Part shown: in pieces, positions 1 through 8,819 of the stretch
Position numbering within the stretch: position 1 is the first letter of the stretch
Layout of the letters: every line of letters begins with the position of its first letter
Source of the DNA: Nocardia macrotermitis
Lineage (GTDB): Bacteria > Actinomycetota > Actinomycetes > Mycobacteriales > Mycobacteriaceae
Direction: 5' to 3'
Length of the DNA stretch: 64,000 bases
Assembly: GCF_009604405.1 (NCBI RefSeq)
Contig: NZ_WEGK01000002.1
Span: 186,001 to 250,000, forward strand
Position numbers and translations under genes: made by a program
Notes under the pieces: generated by a model
What the model was told of the DNA's origin: nothing
The model's database searches: none
The model's input: the letters and a program-made list of their open reading frames with translations, nothing else

Positions 1-1
1 C

Positions 2-457
2 CAGCTCCCCGGCGACCGCTCCAGCATCGGCATCTACATCTCGTGGCTCCCGGTGAACCAGCCCTTCACCCTGGCCGCCGGACGCGAAATCTGGGGCTTC
101 CCAAAGGAAATGGCCGATATCCGGATCACCTCGCACGGCCGCGGCAAACGCTGCGAGGTCCTCATGGACGGCCGCCTGGTCGTGGCCCTGGAAACCAGCG
201 GCGGCATCCCCGCCCCCGCCCAACTCGGCGGCGCGTCCATCGCGGCCTACACCAACCTCGACGGCGTCCTGCGCAGCACACCATGGGTGATGAACCCGTC
301 CGAGGTCCGCATGCGCCCCGGCGGAGCCCGCGTCGAACTCGGCGAACACCCCATCGCCGAACAGATGCGCGCCCTGGGCCTACCCCGCCGCGCCCTGTTC
401 ACCAGCGAAATCGGTTCGCTGCGAATGACTTTCGAGGACGCCCGAGAAGTCGGCTGA
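2..457 (+). CDS. Acetoacetate decarboxylase-family protein (5' truncated)
   Basis: The open frame enters from the left edge, so the N-terminus is missing; about 151 residues remain. The visible part carries the motif WGFPKEMADI, which matches the acetoacetate decarboxylase region around the Schiff-base lysine (Lys followed here by Glu). The fold family includes true decarboxylases and many beta-ketoacid or lipid-related enzymes of unknown substrate. The next gene is on the opposite strand and converges on it, with only about 50 bp between stops. A lipid-related role fits the echA19 neighbour, but the substrate cannot be read from the sequence. Confidence 0.75.
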   Translation, partial: QLPGDRSSIGIYISWLPVNQPFTLAAGREIWGFPKEMADIRITSHGRGKRCEVLMDGRLVVALETSGGIPAPAQLGGASIAAYTNLDGVLRSTPWVMNPSEVRMRPGGARVELGEHPIAEQMRALGLPRRALFTSEIGSLRMTFEDAREVG

Positions 458-508
458 GGCGCGCGACGACAGACCGGCGGGGGAGCGCCACCCGCCGGTC
501 CTACCTGC

Positions 509-1330
509 TCAGCGCCCCTTGAACTGCGGCTTGCGCTTCTCCGCGAACGCCCGTGGCCCTTCCTTCGCATCCTCACTGGCGAACACCGACAGCCCCACCT
601 TCGCGTCCAGCTTGAACGCCTCCTCCTCGTGCATCCCCTCGGTGTCGCGGATGGTCCTGAGAATGGCCTGCACGGCCAGCGGGCCGTTGGCGTTGATCAT
701 CTCGGCCAGTTCGAGGGCCTTGTCCAGCGCGGTGCCGTCCGGGACGACGTGGCCGATCAGCCCGATCTCCTTGGCCTCGGCCGCGGTGACGTGCCGTCCG
801 GTCAGCAGGATCTCCGCCGCGATGGTGTACGGGATCTGCCGCGGCAGCCGCACCGCCGAGCCGCCCATCGGGTACAGGCTCCAACGTGCCTCGGACACAC
901 CGAATTTCGCGCTCTCACCCGCGACGCGGATGTCGGTGCCCTGCAACAGTTCGGTGCCGCCCGCGATGGCCGCGCCCTCGACGGCGGCGATCAGCGGCTT
1001 GCTCAGCCGGTAGCCCTTGAGCAGTCCCGGAATGTTCGAGGCGTCGAACTTGCCGCCCGCGCCCATGGACTTGCTCGGATCGTTGCGGCTCATCGCCTTG
1101 AGGTCCGCGCCCGCGCAGAACGCCCCGCCCGCGCCGGTCAGGATGCAGCAGTGCAGGTCCGGATCCTCGTCGACGCGCCGCCACGCGTTCAGCATGATCT
1201 CGAGCATCTCGCCGGTCAGCGCGTTGCGGGCCGCGGGCCGGTTCATGGTGATGATCAGCGTCCCGCCGCGCTGTTCGACCAGCGCGTGTGGCTCGGTACT
1301 GCTACCGGTTTCAGTGGCTGCCGTGGTCAT
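509..1330 (-). CDS. echA19: Enoyl-CoA hydratase EchA19-like (crotonase family)
   Basis: 273 aa, full length for a crotonase. The oxyanion-hole motif is at about residues 120-126 (AIAGGTEL). Both catalytic glutamates are present, Glu127 (GGTEL) and Glu147 (VSEAR). The sequence closely resembles, from memory, M. tuberculosis EchA19 (for example [12 protein letters not shown] and [20 protein letters not shown]), a hydratase of cholesterol side-chain beta-oxidation. It is transcribed divergently from the aldehyde dehydrogenase. A KstR-like half-palindrome lies in the shared promoter, about 60 bp upstream, which fits control by the cholesterol regulator. Start chosen at the ATG; the extra N-terminal 12 residues are Thr/Ser rich. 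Confidence 0.88.
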   Translation of the reverse strand: MTTAATETGSSTEPHALVEQRGGTLIITMNRPAARNALTGEMLEIMLNAWRRVDEDPDLHCCILTGAGGAFCAGADLKAMSRNDPSKSMGAGGKFDASNIPGLLKGYRLSKPLIAAVEGAAIAGGTELLQGTDIRVAGESAKFGVSEARWSLYPMGGSAVRLPRQIPYTIAAEILLTGRHVTAAEAKEIGLIGHVVPDGTALDKALELAEMINANGPLAVQAILRTIRDTEGMHEEEAFKLDAKVGLSVFASEDAKEGPRAFAEKRKPQFKGR

Positions 1331-1389
1331 CGCCGACTCTCTTCTCTCTCGTGGATAGGGGCAAGCTACCCCGGGACGTTGTCCTGAAC

Positions 1390-1403
1390 AATAACGTGTT
1401 CTA
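1390..1403. promoter_or_regulatory. KstR-like operator in the divergent echA19/aldehyde dehydrogenase promoter
   Basis: On the minus strand the site reads TAGAACACGTTATT. The published KstR pattern is TnnAACnnGTTnnA, and seven of the eight fixed positions match; only the last A is T. The box sits between the two divergent starts (1330 and 1455), where an operator would control both genes. KstR represses steroid-catabolism genes, including echA19, in mycobacteria and rhodococci. Assignment is by pattern only. Confidence 0.45.
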
Positions 1404-1454
1404 GTTTAGAGGAGGTGACCGCCGTCACGGGGCGGCAAGTGAGGGAGAGTGCGG

Positions 1455-3053
1455 ATGGAGACAAGCATGCAGAGCGGCGCGACCACGCTGCCGCCGCGGA
1501 TCACGAAGACGCTCATCGACCGGCTGACCGCGATGGTGACTGCGGGCACCGCCGGTGACAAGCGCGAACCCTACGAGATGATCGAGGTGTACACCGGCGC
1601 GGTCGTCGGCGAGCTGCCGCAGTCCTCGCCCGAGGACGTCGTCGCGGCCGCGGCCCAGGCGCGCAGCGCACAGAAAGAGTGGGCCTCCTGGTCGGTCGAA
1701 CGCCGCCTGGAAGTCTTCGCGCGCTGGCACGAACTGATCCTCGCCGAGATCGAGACCATCGCCGACCTCATCCAGATCGGCTCCGGCAAGACCCGCCGGA
1801 TGGCGATCGAGGAGTCCTGCGATCCGCCGATGGTGATCAGCCACTACCTGAAAACCGCTGCGCGCGTGCTGAAGCCGGTGCAGCGCGGCGGCTACATGCC
1901 GGTCATCTCCACCTCGATCCAGCAGCATCGGCCCAAGGGCGTCGTCGCGGTCATCGCGCCCTGGAACTTCCCGTTCGCCATCGCGATGTCCGACTCCACC
2001 CCGGCGCTGATCGCGGGCAACGGCGTGGTGCTCAAGCCGGACAACAAGACCGCGCTGTGCACGCTGTTCGGCGTGGAGCTGCTGTACCAGGCGGGTCTGC
2101 CGCGCGGGCTCATGCAGGTCGTATGCGGCGGCGGACCCGATGTGGGCCCGACGCTGATCGAGAACTCCGACTACGTCATGTTCACCGGATCCACCGCCAC
2201 CGGACGCACCATCGGCGAACAGGCCGGCCGCAACCTGATCGGGTGCAGCCTCGAGCTCGGCGGCAAGAACCCGATGCTCGTGCTCGAGGACGCGAACCTC
2301 GACGACGTGATCCCGGGCGCGATCTTCGCGGTCTTCGGCAACACCGGCCAGGCGTGCATGCACATCGAGCGCATCTACGTGCACGACCGGGTGTACGACG
2401 AGTTCGTGCGCCGATTCGTCGCTGCCGCAGAGGAATTGGGCTCGAAGGCGGGCGCGTCGTACGGCACCGATCCGGAATTCGGGTCGCTGGTCTCGCCCGA
2501 TCAGCTCGCGCGCGTGTCCGAGCACGTCGAGGATGCGCGCGCCAAGGGGGCGACCGTGCTGACCGGCGGCAAGGCGCGTCCGGACATCGGCCCGGCGTTC
2601 TACGAGCCGACCGTGCTGACCGATGTCACCGCCGAGATGACGCACGCGACCATGGAAACCTTCGGCCCGGTGGTCACCATCTACAAGTTCAGTGCCGAGA
2701 AGGACGCGATCGCGCAGGCCAACGCCACCACCTACGGCCTCAACGCCAGCGTGTGGAGCCGGAACCTGGCTCGCGCGGAAAAGATCGCCGGGCAGCTCGA
2801 GGCGGGGAACGTCAACGTCAACGACGGTTTCGTGGTCACCTACTCGTCCAAGGCCACGCCCTCGGGCGGGCTCAAGCAGTCCGGCGTCGGCACCCGGCAC
2901 GGTGATGCGGGCCTGCTCAAGTACACCGATTCGGTCAATATCGGGGTGCAGAAGCGTCAGGTGATGGCGGCTCGCGCGGCCATGCCGTACGCCAAGCAGT
3001 TGCAGACCACGTTGCTGACGTTGCGGATGATGCGCAAATTGCGTTTGCGCTGA
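1455..3053 (+). CDS. gabD2: Aldehyde dehydrogenase, succinate-semialdehyde dehydrogenase type (GabD2-like)
   Basis: About 532 aa, with the full NAD(P)-dependent aldehyde dehydrogenase architecture. Visible motifs, counted from the upstream GTG, are PWNFPF (Asn about 173), the general-base Glu in LELGGKN (about 269) and the catalytic Cys in GQACMH (about 303). The whole sequence resembles M. tuberculosis GabD2 (Rv1731), which oxidises succinate semialdehyde to succinate. The ATG at 1455 is preferred to the GTG at 1449 because the ribosome site gagggag (1441-1447) lies directly against the GTG but at normal distance from the ATG. It is divergent from echA19 and could serve aldehyde removal in lipid or steroid breakdown. 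Substrate is inferred from similarity. Confidence 0.82.
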   Translation: METSMQSGATTLPPRITKTLIDRLTAMVTAGTAGDKREPYEMIEVYTGAVVGELPQSSPEDVVAAAAQARSAQKEWASWSVERRLEVFARWHELILAEIETIADLIQIGSGKTRRMAIEESCDPPMVISHYLKTAARVLKPVQRGGYMPVISTSIQQHRPKGVVAVIAPWNFPFAIAMSDSTPALIAGNGVVLKPDNKTALCTLFGVELLYQAGLPRGLMQVVCGGGPDVGPTLIENSDYVMFTGSTATGRTIGEQAGRNLIGCSLELGGKNPMLVLEDANLDDVIPGAIFAVFGNTGQACMHIERIYVHDRVYDEFVRRFVAAAEELGSKAGASYGTDPEFGSLVSPDQLARVSEHVEDARAKGATVLTGGKARPDIGPAFYEPTVLTDVTAEMTHATMETFGPVVTIYKFSAEKDAIAQANATTYGLNASVWSRNLARAEKIAGQLEAGNVNVNDGFVVTYSSKATPSGGLKQSGVGTRHGDAGLLKYTDSVNIGVQKRQVMAARAAMPYAKQLQTTLLTLRMMRKLRLR

Positions 3054-3074
3054 GTGTATTTCGTGGTTGTGTCG

Positions 3075-3115
3075 CGCGCTGCGGTCCGGTTCCCGAGGGA
3101 GCGGTCCGCAGCGCG
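3075..3115. terminator. GC-rich hairpin after the aldehyde dehydrogenase
   Basis: An inverted repeat with arms cgcgctgcgg and ccgcagcgcg lies 20 bp after the stop codon. There is no clear T-run, as is common for actinobacterial terminators. The next 190 bp up to 3307 hold no gene that I recognise. Confidence 0.6.
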
Positions 3116-3307
3116 TAACCATTTTTGCGTGCGGAACAGATGAATTCGCCTTCCGGTCGCTGCATGCGTGCCGGATGGTTGGCGGCTGTGCAGCCCATTT
3201 CGATTGGGGGACAGCCTGTTCGAGATTCGACCCCGGGGATGGTGCCCGGTGTTACGGGCCAGACGCGTGCGCGTGGATCGGATGTGCGTGCGGCGAGATG
3301 TGCCGGG

Positions 3308-4411
3308 TTATTCGGAAGTTTCCACTGCCCAACGCTTTTCGACCTTCGCCAGCCGCCAGTACGCCACCGCGCCGACCCACGCCAGTACGAACAACCCGAC
3401 GATCGCGAACCCGACATTGTTGAGGTCGATCCCCGAAATCCAGTCCGTGATCGGATCGGTGAGCCCGACGTCATCGTGCAACACCGTGATCAACTCGATC
3501 GACCCGACCAGGATGGCGACCGCGATCGACAGCCCGGTGATGGTCAGGTTGTAGAAGATCTTGCGCACCGGATTCGCGAACGCCCAGTCGTAGGCGATGT
3601 TCATGAACAGCCCGTCGACGGTGTCCATGATGCTCATCCCGGCGGCGAACAGCAGCGGCAGCACCACGATCGCGTACCAGGGCAGCCCGGCCGCGGCCCC
3701 CGATCCGGCCAGGGCCAGCAGCGCGACCTCGGTGGCGGTGTCGAAACCCAGGCCGAACAGCACACCCACCGGATAGACGTGCGCGGGCCGGGTGACCATC
3801 CCCATCACCGGACGCAGCAGCCGGGCCAGGAATCCGCGCGCGTCCAGCGCCGCCTCGAGTTCGGCGTGATCGAACGCGCCACCGCGCATCTTCCGGAACA
3901 CCCGCCAGATCCCGATCAGCGCAACGACATTCAGCAATCCGATCAGATACAGGAACGACCCCGACGCCAGCGTCGATATGGTGCCCAACGTCTTTCGCGT
4001 GGGCGAGTCGTCGTCGACCAGGGTGCCGACCACCCGCGCGCCGACCACCACCAGCGCGGCCAGCACGAACACGATCGTGGAATGTCCCATGGCGAACCAG
4101 AATCCGACCGATTTGGGCCGCTTCCCGTCGGACATCAGTTTGCGGGTGGTGTTGTCGATGGCCGCGATGTGATCGGCGTCGAACGCGTGCCGCAGCCCGA
4201 ACGTATAGGCGGTCAGCCCGAGTCCGACCCCGAAGACCTGGGTGCCGATGTGATACCCGTGCGGTGCGATCGCGCCGAACAGCAGCCCGAACCCGATCAG
4301 ATGCATCAGCACGACAACGCCCAGCAATACCCCGGCCTCGATCCAATCGCGCCGATGCCAGTCGTGCAGGACATCGCGCAGGACGCGGTGGGTCGTTGCG
4401 TCGGGGGCCAT
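3308..4411 (-). CDS. NicO/NixA-family cobalt or nickel transporter
   Basis: 367 aa, about eight hydrophobic segments. The family signature is clear: the HX4DH motif in RHAFDADHIAAIDNTTRKLM and the second signature GFWFAMGHSTIVF. These proteins move Ni2+ or Co2+ into the cell. The start is the ATG at 4411, preceded by agaaggg; a longer frame would read through the riboswitch. The cobalamin riboswitch just upstream implies that expression falls when B12 is plentiful, so cobalt is the likelier metal. It converges with the aldehyde dehydrogenase and is divergent from choD. Confidence 0.9.
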   Translation of the reverse strand: MAPDATTHRVLRDVLHDWHRRDWIEAGVLLGVVVLMHLIGFGLLFGAIAPHGYHIGTQVFGVGLGLTAYTFGLRHAFDADHIAAIDNTTRKLMSDGKRPKSVGFWFAMGHSTIVFVLAALVVVGARVVGTLVDDDSPTRKTLGTISTLASGSFLYLIGLLNVVALIGIWRVFRKMRGGAFDHAELEAALDARGFLARLLRPVMGMVTRPAHVYPVGVLFGLGFDTATEVALLALAGSGAAAGLPWYAIVVLPLLFAAGMSIMDTVDGLFMNIAYDWAFANPVRKIFYNLTITGLSIAVAILVGSIELITVLHDDVGLTDPITDWISGIDLNNVGFAIVGLFVLAWVGAVAYWRLAKVEKRWAVETSE

Positions 4412-4449
4412 AGCGGCACCGCCCTTCTGGGGATCTCGCGTCCCCGTCC

Positions 4450-4545
4450 GTGGTACGCGACGAGACGGGGTCTGACTCCCAGCAAGCTGGACACAGTGGC
4501 GCGACCGCACCGGATTTCCACCGGTTTCCCGTTCTCGTCGCGAAG
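4450..4545 (-). promoter_or_regulatory. Cobalamin (B12) riboswitch upstream of the NicO transporter
   Basis: Read on the minus strand, the segment shows the conserved cobalamin core in order: GGGAA, CCGGTG, AAATCCGGTGCGGTC, the B12-box-like CGCCACTGT, then GAGTCAGACC. A closing stem is visible between cgcgacgaga (4533-4542 read on the minus strand) and tctcgtcgcg (4456-4465), ten perfect pairs. The element ends about 40 nt before the transporter start and the RBS, so control of translation initiation is likely. It is compact, about 90 nt, which suggests reduced peripheral helices. Confidence 0.85.
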
Positions 4546-4700
4546 TGAAACTCCGATGGAATATAGCCCACTCGCCGCTCACCCCGGCCCCACCTGCGAC
4601 TCCGCGAATTCGCGGCCGGTTAGCGGACTGGCCGAATATGCCGATTTTCTGGCCGCGAGGCTCTCGTTCGATCTCGCGTCGAATGCCTAGGGTGTGGCCC

Positions 4701-6395
4701 ATGACTCATTACGATGTGCTGGTCATCGGGTCCGGCTTCGGGGGCAGTGTCACGGCTCTGCGGCTGACCGAGAAGGGATATCGGGTCGGCGTGCTCGAGA
4801 CCGGCCGTCGTTTCGAGGACGACGAATTCGCGAAGAACTCCTGGCATATGCGGCAGTACCTGTGGGCGCCGAAGTTCGGTTGCTTCGGGATCCAGCGGAT
4901 GACGTTGCTGAACGACACGTTCATCATGAGCGGATCCGGGGTCGGCGGCGGTTCGCTGGTCTACGCCAACACCCTCTACGAGGCCCCCGAGCAGTTCTAT
5001 CGCGACAAGCAGTGGGCGCACATCACCGATTGGCGCGACGAACTCGCCGCGCACTACGACCAGGCCCGCCGCATGCTCGGCGTCACCACCAACCCGGCAA
5101 CCACGCCCTCGGATCGGGTGCTGCTGGAGGTCGCGGAGGATCTGGGCATAGCCGACACCTATCGCCGGACCCCGGTCGGCGTGCTGTTCGCCGGGGAGAA
5201 CGCCAAGCCCGGTGGCGAGGTCGCCGATCCGTTCTTCGGCGGTACCGGACCGCAGCGGCGGACCTGCACGCACTGCGGTGAATGTATGACCGGCTGCCGC
5301 CACGGCGCGAAGAACACGCTGGTCAAGAACTACCTCTATCTCGCCGAAAAGGCCGGTGCCACAGTGCATCCGCTGACCACCGCGGTCACCGTGCGGCCGC
5401 TGCCGGAGGGCGGATACGCGGTCGACACCGTGCGCACCGGACGGTGGGTTCGCAAGGGGCGCAAGACATTCACCGCCGATCAGGTGATCTTCTCCGCGGC
5501 CGCCCTGGGTACCCAGCAGTTGCTGCACAATCTGCGCGATCGCGGTGTGCTGCCGGACATTTCGCCGCGGCTGGGGCATCTCGCGCGGACCAACTCCGAG
5601 GCAGTGCTCGCCGCGCGGTCGCGGCGCAAGGACACCGATTTCACTCGGGGCGTGGCGATCACGTCCTCGATCCACCCCAACGACCACACCCATATCGAGC
5701 CGGTGCGTTACGGCAAGGGCTCCAACGCGATGAGCCTGCTGACCACCGTGCTGGTCGACGGCCAGGAGGGCAAGCGCCGCTGGGTGCTCGGCCTGCGCGA
5801 AATGGTCAGGCAGCGAAGGGATCTGCCGACGCTGCACAACCCGCGGCACTGGTCCGAGCGGATGATCGGCCTGCTGGTCATGCAGAACCTCGACAACTCC
5901 GTCATCACCTACAACAAGCGCGGCCTGCTCGGCCGCCGGATGACCACCAAACCGGGTTCGGGTCAGGCCCCGCCCGCGTGGATTCCCGAGGGCAACGACG
6001 TCACCCGGCGCGTCGCGGAGAAGATCGACGGCATCCCGCAGGGCAGCTGGACCGAGTTGGCGAACGTCCCGATCACCGGCCATTTCATCGGCGGCTGCGC
6101 GATCGGCGATTCCCCCGAGACCGGCGTCGTCGACCCCTACCAGCGCCTCTACGGCTACGAGGGCCTGCACATCGTCGACGGCTCCACCATCTCCGCGAAC
6201 CTCGGCGTCAACCCCTCCCTCACCATCACCGCCCAATCCGAACGCGCAATGTCGTTGTGGCCCAACAAAGGTGAGCCCGACCCCCGCCCCGCCCTCGGCG
6301 CCCCCTACCGCCGCGTCACCCCGATCGCCCCGAAGTCCCCGGTAGTCCCCGAAGCCGCCCCCGCAGCCCTCCGCCTCCCGATCACCCCGATCTGA
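4701..6395 (+). CDS. choD: GMC-type oxidoreductase, cholesterol oxidase ChoD-like
   Basis: 564 aa. The N-terminal FAD-binding motif GSGFGGS (about residues 11-17) begins a Rossmann fold. The subfamily's cysteine-rich segment, CTHCGECMTGCRHGAKNT, lies in the middle, and the C-terminal GMC signature DGSTISANLGVNPSLTI includes the active-site region. The sequence is highly similar to remembered M. tuberculosis Rv3409c (ChoD). That protein is annotated as a cholesterol oxidase, but its activity is disputed, so it may act on another sterol-like substrate. The ATG at 4701 is chosen because it opens the FAD motif; the frame upstream is non-coding riboswitch sequence. A strong terminator follows. Confidence 0.88.
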   Translation: MTHYDVLVIGSGFGGSVTALRLTEKGYRVGVLETGRRFEDDEFAKNSWHMRQYLWAPKFGCFGIQRMTLLNDTFIMSGSGVGGGSLVYANTLYEAPEQFYRDKQWAHITDWRDELAAHYDQARRMLGVTTNPATTPSDRVLLEVAEDLGIADTYRRTPVGVLFAGENAKPGGEVADPFFGGTGPQRRTCTHCGECMTGCRHGAKNTLVKNYLYLAEKAGATVHPLTTAVTVRPLPEGGYAVDTVRTGRWVRKGRKTFTADQVIFSAAALGTQQLLHNLRDRGVLPDISPRLGHLARTNSEAVLAARSRRKDTDFTRGVAITSSIHPNDHTHIEPVRYGKGSNAMSLLTTVLVDGQEGKRRWVLGLREMVRQRRDLPTLHNPRHWSERMIGLLVMQNLDNSVITYNKRGLLGRRMTTKPGSGQAPPAWIPEGNDVTRRVAEKIDGIPQGSWTELANVPITGHFIGGCAIGDSPETGVVDPYQRLYGYEGLHIVDGSTISANLGVNPSLTITAQSERAMSLWPNKGEPDPRPALGAPYRRVTPIAPKSPVVPEAAPAALRLPITPI

Positions 6396-6412
6396 CAGAT
6401 CGACTTCGACGA

Positions 6413-6436
6413 GAGCCCCGGTCGACGCCGGGGCTC
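6413..6436 (+). terminator. Terminator after choD
   Basis: Perfect 9-bp arms gagccccgg and ccggggctc with a 6-nt loop, extended by outer cgacga/tcgtcg pairing, 18 bp after the choD stop. A 17-bp sequence (gtcgtgcgtggatcgtt) is then repeated directly twice at about 6441-6476. The rest of the 240-bp gap has no recognisable gene. Confidence 0.75.
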
Positions 6437-6620
6437 TTCGTCGTGCGTGGATCGTTGTCGTGCGTGGATCGTTGTCGGTAGCGAATTCTGCTGTGGCACA
6501 TCGGATATCGAGTTATCCAGGTGGAGAGAGTGTGGTTTCGGCGTGGCGTCGAAGCTCCGCTGAAGGTGCTGCCTCTGCATCGAACGGCCCGTGGCCGTCG
6601 AGGCGGTACGACGCGACAAT

Positions 6621-6640
6621 AGTCAAGTAAATGCTTGACT
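6621..6640. promoter_or_regulatory. Perfect inverted repeat, likely operator of the ArsR-family gene
   Basis: Arms agtcaag and cttgact are perfect and separated by 6 bp. The site lies 30 bp before the chosen start of the ArsR-family regulator, a typical place for autoregulation. Confidence 0.6.
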
Positions 6641-6670
6641 GTTTCGATCCAACGCTGCAAACTCAAGTCT

Positions 6671-7012
6671 GTGCTTAACCATGCTGACGCGATCGATCGG
6701 ATCTTCCGGGCCCTCGCCGACCCCACGCGGCGCGGGCTGATCGAGCGGCTGAGCGCGGGTCCGGCGGCGGTCGGTGCGCTGGCCGAGCCGTTGGACATGT
6801 CGCTGGCGGCGGTCGTTCAGCATGTGCAGGTCTTGCAGGAGGCGGGGCTGATCCGGACCGAGAAGGTCGGCCGGGTGCGTACCTGCCAGTTGGCGCCCGA
6901 TGCGTTCGAGCCGATCCGGGAGTGGATCGACGCACGTCGGACGCCGTGGGAGAGCCGTCTCGACGCGCTCGGCGAGGTGCTCGCCGAACGCTCCGAACCA
7001 GATCAGGAGTAG
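6671..7012 (+). CDS. ArsR-family winged-helix transcriptional regulator
   Basis: 113 aa. The start of the helix-turn-helix fold is the typical IFRALADPTRRGLIERLS, followed by the recognition helix region MSLAAVVQHVQVLQEAGLI and the wing GRVRTCQL. No metal-binding cysteine cluster is present, so it belongs to the non-metal ArsR type usually paired with an AHSA1/SRPBCC gene. The GTG at 6671 is chosen because the longer frame would start inside the operator palindrome. The following SRPBCC gene begins 2 bp after the stop, so the two form one transcript. The ligand is unknown. Confidence 0.85.
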   Translation: MLNHADAIDRIFRALADPTRRGLIERLSAGPAAVGALAEPLDMSLAAVVQHVQVLQEAGLIRTEKVGRVRTCQLAPDAFEPIREWIDARRTPWESRLDALGEVLAERSEPDQE

Positions 7013-7014
7013 TC

Positions 7015-7467
7015 ATGTCCGAACAGTCCGTGCTCCACGCCACCTTCACCATCGAACGCGAATATCCCGTCACGCCGGCGGAGGTCTTCGCCGCCTGGGC
7101 AGATCCGGCGACCAAGGCCCGCTGGTTCGCGGGCGGCAGCGCCGATCACGAACTCGACTTCCGGGTCGACGGCCGGGAGGTCGCGCGCGGCGTCGTCAAC
7201 GGCACGGTGATCACGGCCGAGACCGTCTATCGGGAGATCGTCCCCGATGCCCGCCTCGTCTACACCACCGCGCTCAGCGAAGGGGCGGTGCTGGCCACCG
7301 TCTCGGTCGCCACCGTCGAATTCGCCGCCACCGACGCGGGCACCCGCCTCACCCTCACCGAACACGGCGCGTATCTCGACGGCCGCGAAAAGCCGGAATG
7401 GCGGGAGCAGGGCACCGGCGACCAGCTCACCGCGTTGGCCGAAGTGCTTGCCGCCGTGGCGAAGTAG
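7015..7467 (+). CDS. SRPBCC (AHSA1/START-like) ligand-binding protein
   Basis: 150 aa. The sequence begins IEREYPVTPAEVFAAWADPA and continues KARWFAG, the usual opening of AHSA1-like SRPBCC proteins, which form a deep hydrophobic cavity for small ligands. The ribosome site aggag (7005-7009) lies at the end of the ArsR gene, so translation of the two is coupled. Such ArsR/SRPBCC pairs are widespread; the SRPBCC partner may bind or modify the ligand sensed by the regulator. No signal peptide, so cytoplasmic. Confidence 0.85.
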   Translation: MSEQSVLHATFTIEREYPVTPAEVFAAWADPATKARWFAGGSADHELDFRVDGREVARGVVNGTVITAETVYREIVPDARLVYTTALSEGAVLATVSVATVEFAATDAGTRLTLTEHGAYLDGREKPEWREQGTGDQLTALAEVLAAVAK

Positions 7468-7590
7468 CGCCCCCGGTCACGTCGGGACAACCGAGCATCA
7501 ATCTGGACCGGTGCTCGGTCTGATTCGCCGCTCGGCCGGGGCTGTGGCAAACTCGGAGACAGCGATAGCAGAGTCCCCTTGGGAGCGGCG

Positions 7591-8493
7591 GTGGCCAAGA
7601 GTACGAGCTCCATCGCGCGGGCGCGCGATGGAGATGAGGACTCCGGGGAGGATCCGGCGATCGCACGTCGCCTGCTCGGTACTCGATTGCGGACGTTGCG
7701 GGTAGCGGCCGGTTTGAAGGGGTACGACGTCGGGCGGGCGATCGGGGCGTCCCATTCGAAGATCAGTCGGCTCGAGTCCGGACTGCTCGGGTTCCGGCTA
7801 CCGGATCTGGAGAAGTTGCTGACGTTGTACGGAGTCGGCGATTCCGCGCGCCGCACCGAGTACGTAAACCTTGCGCGACGCGCCAACGCGCCCGGCCATC
7901 GACACATCGACGCGGATACCGTGCCCCGCTGGTACGAGACGTACCTCGCGTTCGAGGATTCGGCCACGCTGGTGCGGAGCTATTCGCCCGGCCTGGTGCC
8001 CGAGCTGTTGCAGACCCCCGATTACGCGCGCGAGCTGCTGCACATCGTGCGTCCGGGCGAGCCCGCCGATCCGGGGCACATCGAATTGCTGGAACTGCGT
8101 CAGCGCCGCCTCACCGGACCCGATCCGCTGCGGCTGTGGGTACTGCTGGAGCAGTCGGTGCTGCGCCGGCAGCTCGGCAGTACCCAGGTCTGGCGGGCGC
8201 AGCTCGCGCATCTGGGCCGGGTGGCGGAGCTGGTGAACGTCACGATCCAGATCGTGCCCGATCACGTCTGCGGTCCGCTGCTGAGTCCGGGACCGTTCGC
8301 GCTGATGCGATTCGGCAATCCGGACCTGTCCGATATCGTGCACATCCATCACGCCACCAGCGCCCAGTTCCTCGATAGGTCGGGCGATCTGGACGCCTAC
8401 CATTCGATCTGGGATCACTTGTCCGTCAAGGCACTTCAGCCCGAACGGTCGACCCGGATCATCGAGGGTGTCGCCTGCGGGGCCGCGGTCTGA
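7591..8493 (+). CDS. XRE-family regulator with DUF5753 (Scr1-like)
   Basis: 300 aa. An N-terminal helix-turn-helix (RRLLGTRLRTLRVAAG, then AIGASHSKISRLESG) spans about residues 25-75. The DUF5753 domain follows, including ARRTEYVNLAR and the PELLQTPDYAREL motif. Such proteins are common in actinomycetes and usually sit beside a small DUF397 protein, forming toxin-antitoxin-like or developmental regulatory pairs. No DUF397 partner is visible on either side here. The GTG at 7591 is preferred over the upstream TTG because gggag (7581-7585) is at the right distance. Confidence 0.85.
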   Translation: MAKSTSSIARARDGDEDSGEDPAIARRLLGTRLRTLRVAAGLKGYDVGRAIGASHSKISRLESGLLGFRLPDLEKLLTLYGVGDSARRTEYVNLARRANAPGHRHIDADTVPRWYETYLAFEDSATLVRSYSPGLVPELLQTPDYARELLHIVRPGEPADPGHIELLELRQRRLTGPDPLRLWVLLEQSVLRRQLGSTQVWRAQLAHLGRVAELVNVTIQIVPDHVCGPLLSPGPFALMRFGNPDLSDIVHIHHATSAQFLDRSGDLDAYHSIWDHLSVKALQPERSTRIIEGVACGAAV

Positions 8494-8819
8494 GCCCGGG
8501 CGCCTCACGGACGGATCCCAGGTCATCCCCGGTAAGCGACGACTTTAGTCCCTCGTCCAGTTCGGACGGCGGCAGTAATCTTGTAGCATCCTTTCTCCGA
8601 TGACGTGGAAAGGGTTCCCGCCCATACAGCTTGGTGATGTTCGGGTCGGTTCGGGCCAGGTCCGAGCCGATGTGAAATCCACGAGGCGGGCACCTTGCTT
8701 GCATCAGGGCGGCCCGGGAGTCCGGCCGATCGGCCGCGGTCAGACTCGCAGCTATCGAACAGCGCTCGTCATCCGAAGGCTCGGACCTTCGCCCGAGCAG
8801 ACCTATCGAGGTATGGACC
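8494..8819. other. Intergenic gap, no gene recognised
   Basis: Between the XRE regulator and the small secreted protein. Open frames here are short, on both strands, and resemble no family I know. It probably holds the promoter of the small secreted protein. Confidence 0.5.

Noticed and set aside
1425..3122. 565-codon open frame on the minus strand
   Set aside because: It is antisense to the aldehyde dehydrogenase; the translation is Arg/His/Gly rich with no family motif, a usual shadow in high-GC DNA.
3125..4690. 521-codon open frame on the plus strand
   Set aside because: Antisense to the NicO transporter and crossing the riboswitch; no recognisable domain.
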